This document shows positions 50,698 to 59,609 of a DNA stretch of 64,000 nucleotides, one piece after another. Positions within the stretch are counted from its first letter, which is position 1; each line of letters opens with the position of its first letter. Origin of the DNA: an uncultured Lachnospiraceae bacterium (lineage in GTDB: Bacteria; Bacillota; Clostridia; Lachnospirales; Lachnospiraceae); NCBI GenBank assembly GCA_947367855.1, contig CANBFE010000004.1, forward strand, positions 124,001 to 188,000, written 5' to 3'. The notes beneath the pieces are model-generated. The model saw only the letters and a list, made by a program, of their open reading frames with translations, was not told the DNA's origin and did no database searches. The position numbers and the translations under genes were made by a program.

Positions 50698-51465
50698 ATG
50701 GAAGCGGTTGCAATTGTGTTGATTCCTTTTCTGGGTACGTCACTGGGGGCGGCCATGGTATTTTCCCTCAAAGGGGAAATGAATTCCCGGCTGGAAAAAT
50801 TTCTCCTGGGGTTTGCCTCAGGGGTTATGATCGCAGCCTCGGTGTGGTCGCTTTTGATTCCCTCCATTGAGATGGCGGGGGAGCAGGGAAAGCACGCCTG
50901 GCTGCCTGCGGCGGCAGGTTTTCTGCTTGGCATGGCTTTTCTGCTGTTTTTGGATCATATGGTACCGCCTGTCCCTGTGGAGAGCGGAAAAAACGAAGGC
51001 GCAGATTCGGACCTTCAGAAAATCTCCATGATGGTGATGGCGGTGACGCTTCATAATCTGCCGGAGGGAATGGCGGTGGGAGTGGCCCTGGCCGGAGCCC
51101 TGACGGAAAATGCGGGCGTTACCCTGGCCGGGGCCATGGTGCTTTCCCTGGGCATTTCCATTCAGAATTTTCCGGAGGGAGCCATTATATCCATGCCCCT
51201 TCGGAACGCGGGGTTCTCCAGGCTCAGGGCGTTTTGGTACGGGGCGCTTTCAGGTATGGTGGAGCCGTTGGGTGCAGGAGTGACTTTGCTTCTGGCGGAA
51301 CAGGTGGTGCCGGTTCTGCCCTACCTTCTCTCTTTTGCAGCAGGGGCCATGATGTATGTGGTGGTAAATGAGCTGATACCAGGCTCGGAGAAGGATACGG
51401 ACATGGGCACCATGGGGATGGCTGCGGGATTTGTGTTGATGATGGTTTTGGATGTGGCAGTGTAG
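50698..51465 (+). CDS. ZIP-family metal transporter
   Basis: The protein has 255 residues from ATG 50698, with eight transmembrane helices. The two metal-site helices carry HNLPEGMAVG and NFPEGAIIS, where the second His is replaced by Asn. A partial loop follows helix three (PVESGKNEGADSDLQ). It imports divalent metal such as zinc into the cytoplasm. It lies 2 kb from the CadA-type exporter, but there is no shared operon or operator. Confidence 0.88.
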   Translation: MEAVAIVLIPFLGTSLGAAMVFSLKGEMNSRLEKFLLGFASGVMIAASVWSLLIPSIEMAGEQGKHAWLPAAAGFLLGMAFLLFLDHMVPPVPVESGKNEGADSDLQKISMMVMAVTLHNLPEGMAVGVALAGALTENAGVTLAGAMVLSLGISIQNFPEGAIISMPLRNAGFSRLRAFWYGALSGMVEPLGAGVTLLLAEQVVPVLPYLLSFAAGAMMYVVVNELIPGSEKDTDMGTMGMAAGFVLMMVLDVAV

Positions 51466-51501
51466 AAGGAACGGAGAAAACAGGATACGGAGGAAAAAAA
51501 C

Positions 51502-52233
51502 ATGCGTTTGCTGATAATCAGACATGGGGATCCGGATTATGAGAAGGATTCGCTGACAGAAAAGGGATGGCGGGAAGCAGCCCTTCTTGCTGAGAGAATT
51601 TCGAAGCTGGAGGTGGCTGCTTTTTATGTGTCCCCCTTGGGCAGGGCCAGGGATACGGCATCCCTCACCCTGAAAAAGATGAACCGGGAGGCCGTGGAAT
51701 GTGACTGGCTGAAGGAATTTCCAACCCGGATTAACAGGCCTGATATGGCAGGGGCCCGAAAGACCCTGGCCTGGGACTGGCTTCCTCAGGACTGGACGGG
51801 GGAGGAGGCATACTTCTGCAGGGAAGAATGGGCCGATACGGAGGTTATGCGGGAAGGCGGAGTGGGTCTGGAGTACCGGAAGGTCACAGGCAGCTTCGAC
51901 GGGCTGCTGGCGCGGCACGGATATGTCAGGGAGGGCAAGATCTACAGGGCGGAAAGGCCCAACAGGGATACCATTGTGTTTTTCTGCCATTTCGGCCTGG
52001 AATGTGTGCTGCTGAGTCATCTTATGAATGTGTCTCCCATGATACTCTGGCATCATACATGCGCCGCGCCGGCTACGGTAACCACCGTGGTTACGGAGGA
52101 GCGCAGACAGGGTAAGGCATCTTTCAGAATGGGGGCGTTCGGAGATATTTCCCATTTTTATATTGCAGGGGAAGAACCTTCCTTTGCCGCCAGATTCTGT
52201 GAGACCTATGACAGTGAAGAGAGGCATGACTGA
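51502..52233 (+). CDS. Histidine phosphatase-like protein
   Basis: The protein has 243 residues with GGAGG upstream. RLLIIRHGDPDYEKDSLTEK holds the catalytic RHG, SPLGRARDTA the second Arg, and FFCHFGLECV the second His. A long insert in the middle (IYRAERPNRD, FPTRINRPDMAGARKT) differs from the 35610 phosphatase. The substrate is unknown. Confidence 0.85.
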   Translation: MRLLIIRHGDPDYEKDSLTEKGWREAALLAERISKLEVAAFYVSPLGRARDTASLTLKKMNREAVECDWLKEFPTRINRPDMAGARKTLAWDWLPQDWTGEEAYFCREEWADTEVMREGGVGLEYRKVTGSFDGLLARHGYVREGKIYRAERPNRDTIVFFCHFGLECVLLSHLMNVSPMILWHHTCAAPATVTTVVTEERRQGKASFRMGAFGDISHFYIAGEEPSFAARFCETYDSEERHD

Positions 52234-52266
52234 TAATTTATCTCGAAATAATTTCCGAAAACTTTG

Positions 52267-52295
52267 TTGACAAATCTGTTTTTTTATGCTATTTT
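52267..52295 (+). promoter_or_regulatory. Promoter of the PadR-ABC operon
   Basis: TTGACA (52267-52272) and TATTTT (52290-52295) are 17 bases apart, in an AT-rich region upstream of a double dyad. Confidence 0.65.
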
Positions 52296-52305
52296 ATGTC
52301 TATGT

Positions 52306-52332
52306 TCGATGTATCGACGCTCGACATATCGA
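52306..52332 (+). promoter_or_regulatory. PadR-type double operator
   Basis: TCGATGTATCGA (52306-52317) and TCGACATATCGA (52321-52332) are near-palindromes arranged as mirror copies 3 bp apart. The site lies between the promoter and the PadR ribosome site, which suggests autorepression. Confidence 0.75.
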
Positions 52333-52357
52333 GCAAAAACAGTAAGGAGGGAGAGAG

Positions 52358-52723
52358 TTGGATGAGGCACTGTGGAAAAAATACATTCCCATGACAGAGA
52401 CAATCTATTATACCCTTCTGGCTGTCATGTATCCAAGGCATGGGTATGCCATTATACAATATGTAGATACTCTGACAAAGGGGCGCATTATTCTGGGAAC
52501 AGGCACCCTGTATACCATGGTGGGACGGTTGGCGGCTGACGGTGTGATCACCACGGTTCCCGGAAGCGAGAAGAAGACCTACCGGCTTACGGACGCAGGC
52601 ATGGGGCTTCTCCGGAAGGAGACGGAGCGATTGAGGATGCAGTTGGAGGACGGGCAGAAAATCCTGGCAGGGGGGGTATCAGCCGTATTGGATATGGAAA
52701 ATACATATGGCGCAATTCATTAG
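52358..52723 (+). CDS. PadR-family transcriptional regulator
   Basis: The protein has 121 residues from a TTG start, with AAGGAGGG upstream. The winged helix (IYYTLLAVMYPRHGYAIIQY, GTGTLYTMVGRLAADGVI, KKTYRLTDAGMGLLR) and a C-terminal helix match PadR. It precedes a two-gene ABC exporter, so it likely controls this operon. Confidence 0.9.
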   Translation: MDEALWKKYIPMTETIYYTLLAVMYPRHGYAIIQYVDTLTKGRIILGTGTLYTMVGRLAADGVITTVPGSEKKTYRLTDAGMGLLRKETERLRMQLEDGQKILAGGVSAVLDMENTYGAIH

Positions 52724-52801
52724 AGGCTGATACGAAAATGGAATAAATCAGAATCACTCTATGGGATAATATGGGAGTTGATTCGGAATTGGGAGGAAAA
52801 A

Positions 52802-53719
52802 ATGAAACTGGAAGTAAAGGGTATCCGGAAAAGTTTCGGGGAGACGGAAGTACTCCACGGCATTAATTTTGAGGTTGAGAACGGAAAGGCGCTTGGGCTG
52901 TTGGGCAGGAACGGAGCGGGAAAGACGACTACCATCCGCATTCTGATGGATGTGTTTCATGCCGACAGCGGGGATATTTTTCTGGACGGGAAGAAGTTCG
53001 TTCCCTCCAGGCATCAGATCGGGTATCTGCCCGAGGAACGGGGGCTGTACCCCAAGAGAACTGTGATAGATCAGATGGTCTATCTGGCGCAGCTGAGAGG
53101 GATGAAGGCCGGGGAGGCGAAGAAGAACGCGGTGAGATGGCTGGAGCGGCTGGAAGTGGGAGAATATGCTGCCCGTAAGCTGGAAACTCTCTCCAAGGGG
53201 AACCAGCAGAAGGTACAGCTTGCGGCAACGTTGGTGTGCGATCCTGAGATCGTGATCCTGGATGAGCCCTTCAGCGGTCTGGACCCGGTGAATTCCCAGA
53301 TCCTGAAAGATGTGGTAAACGAGCTGATACAGGAAGACAGAATTGTGATTTTTTCCAGTCATCAGATGAGCTATGTGGAGGAGTTCTGCGATAATATTGC
53401 GGTGATCAACCACGGGGAGGTGGTGCTTGCCGGGGAGCTGAAGGAAATCCGCAAGGAGTACGGCAGGAACCGGCTGATGCTGGCGGCTGAGAATTATTCC
53501 CTGGATGAACTGGCGCAGAAGGCGCAGCGAGAGTGGAATGCAATCGTGAATGTCTCCGGAAGGAAGAAGGAATTTCTGATCCTGGAGCTGAAGGAAAAAA
53601 CGGACAGACGCGGTTTTCTGGAGCAGCTGATGCGCTCCGATGTGGAGGTTGAGAAATTTGGCGGTTACGAGCCGTCACTGAACGATATTTTTGTGAGCAA
53701 GGTGGGTGAAGAGGCATGA
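52802..53719 (+). CDS. ABC transporter ATP-binding protein (NatA-like)
   Basis: The protein has 305 residues from ATG 52802. Walker A is GRNGAGKTT, the ABC signature is LSKGNQQKV, Walker B is EIVILDEPFSGLDP and the switch His is FSSHQM. The C-terminal 75 residues are the DUF4162-like tail of NatA/drug exporters. It pairs with the overlapping ABC-2 permease. Confidence 0.93.
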   Translation: MKLEVKGIRKSFGETEVLHGINFEVENGKALGLLGRNGAGKTTTIRILMDVFHADSGDIFLDGKKFVPSRHQIGYLPEERGLYPKRTVIDQMVYLAQLRGMKAGEAKKNAVRWLERLEVGEYAARKLETLSKGNQQKVQLAATLVCDPEIVILDEPFSGLDPVNSQILKDVVNELIQEDRIVIFSSHQMSYVEEFCDNIAVINHGEVVLAGELKEIRKEYGRNRLMLAAENYSLDELAQKAQREWNAIVNVSGRKKEFLILELKEKTDRRGFLEQLMRSDVEVEKFGGYEPSLNDIFVSKVGEEA

Positions 53720-54966
53720 AAAAATTTGGGATTGTTTTGCGCTATGAGCTGAAAGAATATTTGAATAACAAAGTGTTTATGGTTCTGACACTGTTGTTGG
53801 CAGCCCTGGGAGCCGGAGCGCTCTTCCTGCCCAGGTTTGTGGACATGTCCGGGTTTACCGGTGTGGAGACAGTGCAGGGCGGCAGTGAGGGGAAGGACGA
53901 GGCAGAGGAAGACCAGGAGCTGCTTGTGTACCTGGACCAGGCGGGAGTGGTCAGGCAGGAAATCCTGGAAGAGATGTTTCCGGATACCCGTTGGAGGGCG
54001 GAAGCGGATGAGGACAGTGTGAGAAGCGCCGTGGAATCCCAGGAGGCCGGGGCTGGCTTTGTGGTAAAGGGCGCAGCGGAATATGAATACTATGTGTTTA
54101 ACAAGACCATGACGGACAATCGCCCTGCGGTTTTTGAGCAGGCCCTGAAGCTTTTTTACCGGATGGATTACTGCGCCAGAGAGGGTTGGGACCTGGAAGA
54201 GGTGGGCAGGATGTACGACGTGCCCGTGACCGCAACGGAGACAGTGCTTAACAAGGATTCCGGGAGCAATTACTGGTACTGCTATTTCCTGGTGGTGATC
54301 GTGTTCATGCTGATCGTGTACTACGGACAGATGATCGCAGTTTCCATTACAAATGAGAAGAGCAACCGGGCCATTGAGGTACTGGTGACCAGCACTTCCA
54401 CCAACAGCCTGTTGTTCGGAAAGGTGATTGCAGGAGCCATAGGCGGCGTTTTCCAGATGGGCGTGGTAATGGGGGCCATTCTGCTTTCCTATCAGGTAAA
54501 CAGGGAACAGTGGGGCGGCATGCTGGATATGTTCCTTCACATTCCGGCCGAAGTGCTTCTGGCATTTGCCTTTTTCGGACTGGGGGGCTATCTGTTTTAC
54601 GGATTCCTCTACGGGGCAATGGGAGCCCTGGTCAGCAAAACTGAGGATGTGAGCAAGAGTGTCTCGGGACTGATGGTTGTGATCATGGTGGTGTACTTCT
54701 TCTCCCTGCTGCAGCTCACCAATGTGGACGGGTCTGTCATAAAGGTATTGTCCTTTCTGCCTGTCAGCTCCTACAGCACCATGTTTGCGCGGATTGCCAT
54801 GGGAACCGTTGCGGTCTGGGAGATTGTGGTTTCTTTCCTGATCCTGGTGCTGTCCATTTTGGGAACGGGCATCCTGGGAGCAAAAATATACCGCATGGGC
54901 ACTCTGCGGTACGGAAATCCCATCAAGCTTTCCCTGGCATTAAAGAGTTTGAAGAAGAGCGAATAA
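53716..54966 (+). CDS. ABC-2 type permease (NatB-like)
   Basis: The protein has 416 residues and starts within the ATPase stop (ATGA overlap). There is an N-terminal helix, a large extracellular domain of about 150 residues, and five further helices in the C-terminal half. This is the NatB/CcmB layout (ITNEKSNRAIEVLVTSTSTN, then GFLYGAMGALVSKTEDVSKS). It exports sodium, peptides or drugs. The operon ends at a bidirectional terminator. Confidence 0.9.
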   Translation: MKKFGIVLRYELKEYLNNKVFMVLTLLLAALGAGALFLPRFVDMSGFTGVETVQGGSEGKDEAEEDQELLVYLDQAGVVRQEILEEMFPDTRWRAEADEDSVRSAVESQEAGAGFVVKGAAEYEYYVFNKTMTDNRPAVFEQALKLFYRMDYCAREGWDLEEVGRMYDVPVTATETVLNKDSGSNYWYCYFLVVIVFMLIVYYGQMIAVSITNEKSNRAIEVLVTSTSTNSLLFGKVIAGAIGGVFQMGVVMGAILLSYQVNREQWGGMLDMFLHIPAEVLLAFAFFGLGGYLFYGFLYGAMGALVSKTEDVSKSVSGLMVVIMVVYFFSLLQLTNVDGSVIKVLSFLPVSSYSTMFARIAMGTVAVWEIVVSFLILVLSILGTGILGAKIYRMGTLRYGNPIKLSLALKSLKKSE

Positions 54967-54992
54967 TACGATTTTCCGAAAACACCAAAAGG

Positions 54993-55020
54993 AAAAGGCT
55001 GTCCCTGGGGACAGCCTTTT
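54993..55020. terminator. Bidirectional terminator
   Basis: AAAAGGCTGTCC and GGACAGCCTTTT form a perfect 12-bp stem with a 4-base loop between the convergent ABC operon and the GGDEF gene. Confidence 0.92.
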
Positions 55021-55036
55021 GTAATGCGGCCTGCAG

Positions 55037-56647
55037 CTATTCCTCTCTGTGGTTTTTCATGAATTCCAGAAATTTATGGGCCAGGTTCGGATCATAGATA
55101 TTGCCCTTATCGTCCTGTATTTTCTGCAGGATTTCTTCTTCCGTATGGTAGCCGCCCCTTATGGTGGGGTGGGTTTTGGAGACATAATCACTGGTGATTT
55201 TTATGACCCTGGCTTCGATGGGGATTCCCGTTCCCTTCAGATTGCCGGGATAACCTGTTCCGTTCCATTTTTCATGGGAAGCGTGGATGATATCCGCAAT
55301 CTTGTAAAGTTCGTCAAACTGTCTTGCCATGGTATAGCTGTGGGTCACATGCATATGCATCTGGGTGGTTTCCTCCTCGGTTCTGGACTGTCCCCGGATG
55401 ACGAAAAATTCCGGCAGCTTTGCCATGCCGATGTCCTGGTAACGGGCTGCCAGACTGGTTTCCCTGGCACGTTCCTTGGAAAATTTGAGGTAAAGCGCAA
55501 ACTCATAGGTCAGACTGCCCGTAAACTCCACCACTTCTTTATTTAAAACCTGTCTGTCATATAAACGTTCCATTATGTAATTGGGGATACGGAGCTCGTG
55601 CTTCAGGGCTGTTTTGTTCTGGTACATCTTGGCGTCGGCCCTGGAAAAGCAGTCCTGGAGAGTCTCGTTTTCGCTGTTCCATTCAGCGGCTCCCAGAGCC
55701 ACGGACAAAGGCAGGGTGAGGCTTTTGTCACGCTGACAGTTTCTGGCCACGCGCCTGCAGTAGTCAAGAGCGGTTTCCAGTTTTGTGTCGGGAAGTATGA
55801 CGCGGAACTCGTCGCCTCCGCATCTGGCTACCAGCCATTCGCTTTTCGCCAGATCGTTCATGATTCTGGCAATGGTGGTCAGCAGCAGGTCGCCTGCCTC
55901 ATGGCCGAAAATGTCATTGGTCAGCTTCAGAAAATTGGCGTCCGCGGAAATCATGCAGATTTCCCGGTGGTTCTGTGAGGAGTACAGGGAGACGGCCTCC
56001 GCAAACTTGCGCCGGTTGTACAGTCCTGTCATGGAATCCCTTTCCGCCAGTTCCTCCAGAATGTTTTTTTCCTGCCGGTAAAGGGATTTTTGGCTTTCCA
56101 GGGAATTGATGGCAGACAGCAGGCTCAGGTTTGTCTGCTTTAAAAGGTACAGCTGTTCTGACAGCAGGGAAAGCAGATCCAATATATGGTAAAATCGTAC
56201 ACTGGTTATCAGGGGAAGGGAATGGATGCCGTCCACATAAGCGTTCTCGTCTATCTGAAGGGAACGGGCAATTTCACGATACCTGTCGTCGCTGACGGCA
56301 TCCTCTGCCAGGCGCACATCCTCCACTAAAATACTTGTTGAGGACGCCTTGTCCGAGACGGTGCTGATGACCGCACTGGTCAAACCCAGGGCAGGACAAT
56401 AACGGATGCAGGGAGACGGGTCCCCGCAGGTGCAAAGGGTGTTCAGAAACTGCTCATACTGGGTAAGTCCGGCAGGAGAAGGCTCAAGCACACTGTAATA
56501 AAAACTGCCGTATCGGCTGTCCCTTGTATAACGTTCTCCGAAAGGAGTCCGGATGCTGATGCTGACCTGCAGGGCGGCGGACAGCGTATCTGTCAGTCTC
56601 TGCAGGATTTTCACTTCGGAGAAATCAGGTGAGGAATATGTGCTCAT
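55037..56647 (-). CDS. GGDEF diguanylate cyclase with degenerate HD-GYP domain
   Basis: The protein has 536 residues with GGAGGTG upstream. Residues 1-160 form a sensory domain with a Cys cluster (CTCGDPSPCIRYC) resembling PocR-type. The GGDEF core follows (RDSMTGLYNRRKF, RCGGDEFRVIL at about residue 275), intact for c-di-GMP synthesis. The C-terminal HD-GYP-like part has HEKWNGTGYPGNL, but the catalytic HD is changed to QD (RYQDIGMAKLP). It probably makes c-di-GMP, while the HD-GYP part is inactive or regulatory. Confidence 0.88.
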   Translation of the reverse strand: MSTYSSPDFSEVKILQRLTDTLSAALQVSISIRTPFGERYTRDSRYGSFYYSVLEPSPAGLTQYEQFLNTLCTCGDPSPCIRYCPALGLTSAVISTVSDKASSTSILVEDVRLAEDAVSDDRYREIARSLQIDENAYVDGIHSLPLITSVRFYHILDLLSLLSEQLYLLKQTNLSLLSAINSLESQKSLYRQEKNILEELAERDSMTGLYNRRKFAEAVSLYSSQNHREICMISADANFLKLTNDIFGHEAGDLLLTTIARIMNDLAKSEWLVARCGGDEFRVILPDTKLETALDYCRRVARNCQRDKSLTLPLSVALGAAEWNSENETLQDCFSRADAKMYQNKTALKHELRIPNYIMERLYDRQVLNKEVVEFTGSLTYEFALYLKFSKERARETSLAARYQDIGMAKLPEFFVIRGQSRTEEETTQMHMHVTHSYTMARQFDELYKIADIIHASHEKWNGTGYPGNLKGTGIPIEARVIKITSDYVSKTHPTIRGGYHTEEEILQKIQDDKGNIYDPNLAHKFLEFMKNHREE

Positions 56648-56708
56648 TGTTCACCTCCTGCGGCGGCATATGCCGCGGTGCATAATATGTATTTTGGAAA
56701 TTGATTTT

Positions 56709-56737
56709 ATTATACTGTTTTTTCTATTAAAAAGCAA
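56709..56737 (-). promoter_or_regulatory. Promoter of the GGDEF gene
   Basis: On the minus strand TTGCTT (56732-56737) and TATAAT (56709-56714) are 17 bases apart, about 65 bp upstream of the start. Confidence 0.75.
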
Positions 56738-56914
56738 GTCTGTAAAAAGCGCAGAATTTCAGCCTCCCTGTCATACGGTTTGACTATGATGGAAAATACA
56801 AATAAGAAATATCGTAAAAACATGTTTGTTTCTATAGGCGAAAGAGCGGTGAAACAACAGTAAAACAGGCAGGCTGTCTGCCACAATTAGCCACTAAAAA
56901 CTAAGTGAAGTGAA

Positions 56915-56943
56915 TTGACATTTAAGATGGAAAGTGGTATCAT
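56915..56943 (+). promoter_or_regulatory. Promoter of the REC-HD-GYP gene
   Basis: TTGACA (56915-56920) and TATCAT (56938-56943) are 17 bases apart, about 40 bp before the ATG. The rest of the 56648-56981 gap is AT-rich with no gene. Confidence 0.7.
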
Positions 56944-56981
56944 GTGTTTGGAATTAATACATAAGGCATAATGGTGAAGAA

Positions 56982-58073
56982 ATGGAAAAGCAGCAGATAT
57001 TAATTGTAGATGACGAATACATAAACCGGATGATTCTGGCAGAGATGTTCCAGGATGAAAAGGATACCTACGAGCTGATAGAAGCGGAGAACGGACAGGA
57101 GGCTGTCAGCCGGATTGAGAACAGCCATGACCTTGCCCTGATTCTGCTTGACATCGTCATGCCGGTAATGGATGGGTTCAATGTATTGAAATATATGGAA
57201 GAAAGAGGCCTTCTGAACGAGATTCCCGTGATACTGATTACAGGGGAGACCATTCAGGACAGTGAGGACAGAGCTTATGCCTTCGGCGTGGCGGATGTTA
57301 TCCACAAGCCTTTCTATCCGCATATAGTCAAACGCAGAAGCAGGAATATCATTGAACTGTATCAGAACAAGCGCAATATGGAGATCCGCCTGAAGGAACA
57401 GGAGAAGGCGATCAGGGAGCAGGAGAGGGAGATACGCGAGACCAACGAGTTTATGATTGATGCCCTCAGCTCCGTGGTGGAGTCCAGAAGCGCCGAGACA
57501 GGCGATCATACCAAGCGGATCAAGTATTATACCAGAATCATGGCTCAGTGCCTGTTTGATCATTTCCCGCAGTATGGCCTGACAGTGGCGCAGGTGGATG
57601 CGATTTCCAGGGCTTCGGTACTTCATGATATCGGCAAGATCGGTATCTCGGATGCAATCCTGCTGAAACCGGGAAGGCTCACCAATGAAGAGTTTGAGAT
57701 TATGAAGTCGCACACTACCATCGGGTGCGATATACTGGAGAAATTTTACCGTAATCGGACAAGCGAATTTTACAGATATTGTTATGATATCTGCCGCCAT
57801 CATCATGAGAGATGGGACGGGAGGGGATATCCGGATCATCTGTCAGGAGGAGATATTCCGCTCAGTGCACAGATCGTTGCCGTTGCAGATGTTTACGATG
57901 CGTTAGTCAGTCCCAGGGTGTATAAGAGTTCTTTTTCCAATGAAAAGGCTTATGAAATGATTATGAATGGCGAGTGCGGACAGTTCTCGCCGGATATTCT
58001 GAAATGTTTTGAGCTTGCCCGGGAAGACTTTTTCAATATTAAGGAATTAATCGGGGTATGCGATTTTTCGTAA
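56982..58073 (+). CDS. Response regulator with active HD-GYP domain
   Basis: The protein has 363 residues. The receiver domain (residues 1-125) has ILIVDDEYINR, LILLDIVMPVM and IHKPFY. A short coiled coil follows. The HD-GYP domain has an intact LHDIGKIG (about residue 214), HHHERWDGRGYPDHL and VADVYDALVSPRVYK, so it should hydrolyse c-di-GMP. A terminator follows it. Confidence 0.92.
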   Translation: MEKQQILIVDDEYINRMILAEMFQDEKDTYELIEAENGQEAVSRIENSHDLALILLDIVMPVMDGFNVLKYMEERGLLNEIPVILITGETIQDSEDRAYAFGVADVIHKPFYPHIVKRRSRNIIELYQNKRNMEIRLKEQEKAIREQEREIRETNEFMIDALSSVVESRSAETGDHTKRIKYYTRIMAQCLFDHFPQYGLTVAQVDAISRASVLHDIGKIGISDAILLKPGRLTNEEFEIMKSHTTIGCDILEKFYRNRTSEFYRYCYDICRHHHERWDGRGYPDHLSGGDIPLSAQIVAVADVYDALVSPRVYKSSFSNEKAYEMIMNGECGQFSPDILKCFELAREDFFNIKELIGVCDFS

Positions 58074-58080
58074 TAAGAGC

Positions 58081-58116
58081 AGGCAGCAAAGAAGAGATTG
58101 CGTTTTGCTGCCTTTT
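58081..58116 (+). terminator. Terminator after REC-HD-GYP gene
   Basis: AGGCAGCAAA pairs with TTTGCTGCCT around a 13-base loop, and TTTT follows. Confidence 0.8.
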
Positions 58117-58160
58117 CTAACGTTTCCGTATCATGGGAACGGGTATTTGGGAGGAAAGGT

Positions 58161-59582
58161 ATGGAGGAGAAGGAAAGCGGTGCATTTCCCGTGGAAAATG
58201 CACTGGAGATGATCCTTATGTTTGACGGAACAGGAAGAATCTCATATGCAAATGAAGCGGCCCGGAAAAAACTGGATTATGACGAGATGGGCGGCAGGCA
58301 TATCAGCGATATTTTTCCCAATACCTTCAGGGCAGTGGAAGCAGGGTTTGAATCAGATTATCAGTTTGGCCGGGACACCGGGCACCTTACGGCCTACCGC
58401 AGAAATCTTACCTGTTTTCCGGTGGAGACGCGGATTATGGAGAACTCCTGCAGTCCCGGAACCTATATCTGCATGGCAAATGATATCCTGGAAAGGGAGC
58501 ATCTGGGCAGAGAGATCGGTCAGGTGCGGGAGGAGGCCCAGCAGGCGGCAAAGGTAAAGTCGGAATTTGTGGCAAATGTGACGCATGAGCTGAGGACCCC
58601 GGTGAATGGCATCCTTGGAAATGTCAGGGAACTGCAGGACAGGGTGACGGATGCGCAGACAGCTAAGACGCTGCAGCTGATTGAACGCTGCTGCGGCGAT
58701 ATGAACAAGATTATCAATAATATTCTGGATTTTTCGAAACTGGATGCCGGAAAGTTCGTTCTGGAGCCGCGGCGGTTTCATTTCAGAAATATGTTGGATT
58801 ACGTAAAGGCCCAGCATATCAGCAAGATTACCGAAAAGGGGTTGGATTTTTTCATAACGGTTTCTCCGCAGGTGCCGGAATACGTGGTGGGTGATGAACT
58901 GCGTATCGTACAGATCCTGAATAACCTGCTGTCCAATGCACAGAAGTTTACCTCGGTGGGGGAGATTTCGGTTCAGGTCCTGAGGACAGCCAGGGTGGAT
59001 AAACAGGTGGAACTGTTTTTCATTGTGTCGGATACGGGGATCGGAATCGCCGAGGAGGACATGGATAAATTATTTAAGAGCTTTTCCCAGGTGGACGCCT
59101 CCATTTCCAGGAAGTATGGAGGAACCGGTCTGGGTCTGAATATATGCAGACAGCTTGTGGAGCTGATGGGCGGCGACATTGAGGCCAAGAGCAGCAGGGG
59201 AAAGGGGAGCACTTTTTCCTTTTCCATCTGGGCAGAGGCGCAGGAAGAACAGGCGGAGATACCTTCGGATGATGTGAATGCCGTGTACAGGCAGCTGGCG
59301 GCGCGGAGGGAAGTAGACGGGGGCGACGCAGGGAGATACGGCGCTGCGGAGAACCAAAGAGCCTTGAGAAAAAGTTTTTCCAAGATGATTCTCTGTGTGG
59401 AGATGGAGAACTGGGAGAAGGCGGAGATGTTCATGGAGACCATACGAAATCTTACGGAAGACGCTCCGCCTGAAGTAAAGCGCATGATTCTGAGGCTGAA
59501 GATGGCGATTCAGAAGGAAAGCTATGACAAAGTGATGGATGTATATCATAAACTGAGGGATTTCGATCTGGCTTCCGGCTAA
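58161..59582 (+). CDS. PAS-containing soluble histidine kinase
   Basis: The protein has 473 residues from ATG 58161, with GGGAGGAAAGG upstream. A PAS-like domain (residues 10-115) is followed by HisKA with the phospho-His in NVTHELRTPVNGILGNV (about residue 142). The ATPase domain has LLSNAQKFT, SDTGIGIAEED and GTGLGLNI. A C-terminal helical tail of about 100 residues has no HPt His. There is no transmembrane segment. It likely phosphorylates a receiver of this block. Confidence 0.9.
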   Translation: MEEKESGAFPVENALEMILMFDGTGRISYANEAARKKLDYDEMGGRHISDIFPNTFRAVEAGFESDYQFGRDTGHLTAYRRNLTCFPVETRIMENSCSPGTYICMANDILEREHLGREIGQVREEAQQAAKVKSEFVANVTHELRTPVNGILGNVRELQDRVTDAQTAKTLQLIERCCGDMNKIINNILDFSKLDAGKFVLEPRRFHFRNMLDYVKAQHISKITEKGLDFFITVSPQVPEYVVGDELRIVQILNNLLSNAQKFTSVGEISVQVLRTARVDKQVELFFIVSDTGIGIAEEDMDKLFKSFSQVDASISRKYGGTGLGLNICRQLVELMGGDIEAKSSRGKGSTFSFSIWAEAQEEQAEIPSDDVNAVYRQLAARREVDGGDAGRYGAAENQRALRKSFSKMILCVEMENWEKAEMFMETIRNLTEDAPPEVKRMILRLKMAIQKESYDKVMDVYHKLRDFDLASG

Positions 59583-59609
59583 GCTGCGCAGCCGGAAGGA
59601 GGTGGGGCA

